NCBI RefSeq assembly: GCF_041449215.1
Contig: NZ_JBGNFV010000001.1
Span: 4,295,001 to 4,359,000, forward strand
From: Roseivirga sp. BDSF3-8
GTDB taxonomy: Bacteria > Bacteroidota > Bacteroidia > Cytophagales > Cyclobacteriaceae
Direction of reading: 5' to 3'
Length of the DNA stretch: 64,000 nt
Both the position numbers and the translations under genes were made by a program. Positions within the stretch are counted from its first letter, which is position 1. The number at the start of each line of letters is the position of its first letter. This document shows positions 63,726-64,000 of the stretch, one piece after another. The notes beneath the pieces are model-generated. The model had not been told where the DNA came from. It made no database searches and was given only the letters and a program-made list of their open reading frames with translations.

Positions 63726-64000
63726 TTATTTTTTGAACTGCTTAGCTACTACCAGGTCCTTGGTACCATGGCTGTAATCGTAGAAGCCTGCGCCAGATTT
63801 AACACCTTTCGCACCAGCGGTTACCATATTTACAAGCAGTGGACATGGGGCATACTTCTGGTTTCCGAACCCATCATACAATACATTCAGGATTGAGAGA
63901 CAAACATCGAGACCGATGAAATCTGCCAGTTGAAGAGTTCCCATAGGGTGGGCCATACCCAGCTTCATTACGGTGTCTATTTCTTCGACTCCTGCTACTC
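63726..64000 (-). CDS. 3-hydroxybutyryl-CoA dehydrogenase, C-terminal part (runs off the right edge)
   Basis: The last ~91 residues of a 3-hydroxyacyl-CoA dehydrogenase. [17 protein letters not shown] then [20 protein letters not shown] and [12 protein letters not shown] match the C-terminal helical domain of the 3-hydroxybutyryl-CoA dehydrogenase type. The N-terminal NAD-binding domain lies beyond base 64000. It acts on 3-hydroxyacyl-CoA in fatty acid or butanoate metabolism. Confidence 0.92.
   Translation of the reverse strand, partial: VAGVEEIDTVMKLGMAHPMGTLQLADFIGLDVCLSILNVLYDGFGNQKYAPCPLLVNMVTAGAKGVKSGAGFYDYSHGTKDLVVAKQFKK

Overview
The window looks like chromosomal DNA of a Bacteroidota bacterium, most likely order Cytophagales. 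This is judged from protein sequence style only; the genus cannot be fixed, and a Fulvivirga-like relative is a guess. Supporting signs are type IX secretion C-terminal sorting domains on two glucanases, a GH97 alpha-glucosidase, a pinensin-like lanthipeptide leader, a grasp-with-spasm peptide cluster, near absence of Shine-Dalgarno sequences, and many interspersed intergenic repeats. I see no rRNA, tRNA or CRISPR array.

Layout. 0-5 kb: an orphan lanthipeptide-type precursor, then pyruvate dehydrogenase E2 and E1 (minus strand). 5-11 kb: BASS transporter, an AraC regulator divergent from aldehyde dehydrogenase plus a DUF779 protein, a lipoprotein sorbosone-dehydrogenase-like enzyme, and a GxxExxY protein inside a repeat cluster. 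11.8-15.7 kb: secreted GH64 and GH16 beta-1,3-glucanases sharing a nearly identical CBM6. 15.7-17.4 kb: gene-free repeat block. 17.4-31.6 kb: housekeeping and metabolic genes (metallo-hydrolase, aldo/keto reductase, bestrophin, ankyrin protein, short RtcB, sulfide:quinone reductase-like, fatty acid desaturase, GH97, transglutaminase-like, DUF2461). 31.6-33.6 kb: an acetyltransferase gene bracketed by long direct repeats. 33.6-36.8 kb: metallo-hydrolase, MFS pump and Crp-like regulator. 37.2-42.0 kb: an AT-rich island holding a ribosomal-peptide (RiPP) cluster of the grasp-with-spasm type (precursor, ATP-grasp, 72-residue protein, SPASM protein, DUF6624 protein), followed by an IS3-family element. 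42.8-46.4 kb: a small set of unknown membrane proteins around a GH25 lysozyme. 46.6-49.2 kb: a cysteine-free Crp/Fnr regulator, two FNR-type palindromes, and a YceI / VOC / YceI gene run. 49.3-53.5 kb: RidA, WYL regulator, paired membrane proteins, mnmE and a thioredoxin. 53.6-58.2 kb: a five-gene manganese/zinc/iron-type ABC uptake operon with a DtxR-family repressor and a permease fused to a second DtxR-like domain. 58.5-64 kb: glycosyltransferase, dapD, DUF3108, TPR lipoprotein, HI0933-like flavoprotein, and a truncated 3-hydroxyacyl-CoA dehydrogenase at the right edge.

The strongest candidate for a little-described system is the grasp-with-spasm RiPP cluster, whose 49-residue precursor (40188-40337, minus) was read directly from the sequence. 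A hairpin with a GAAA loop sits between precursor and maturase. Other points of note are the FNR-box/YceI module, the permease-DtxR fusion with DtxR-like operators, and several interspersed repeat families, one intimately associated with a PD-(D/E)xK-type GxxExxY gene.
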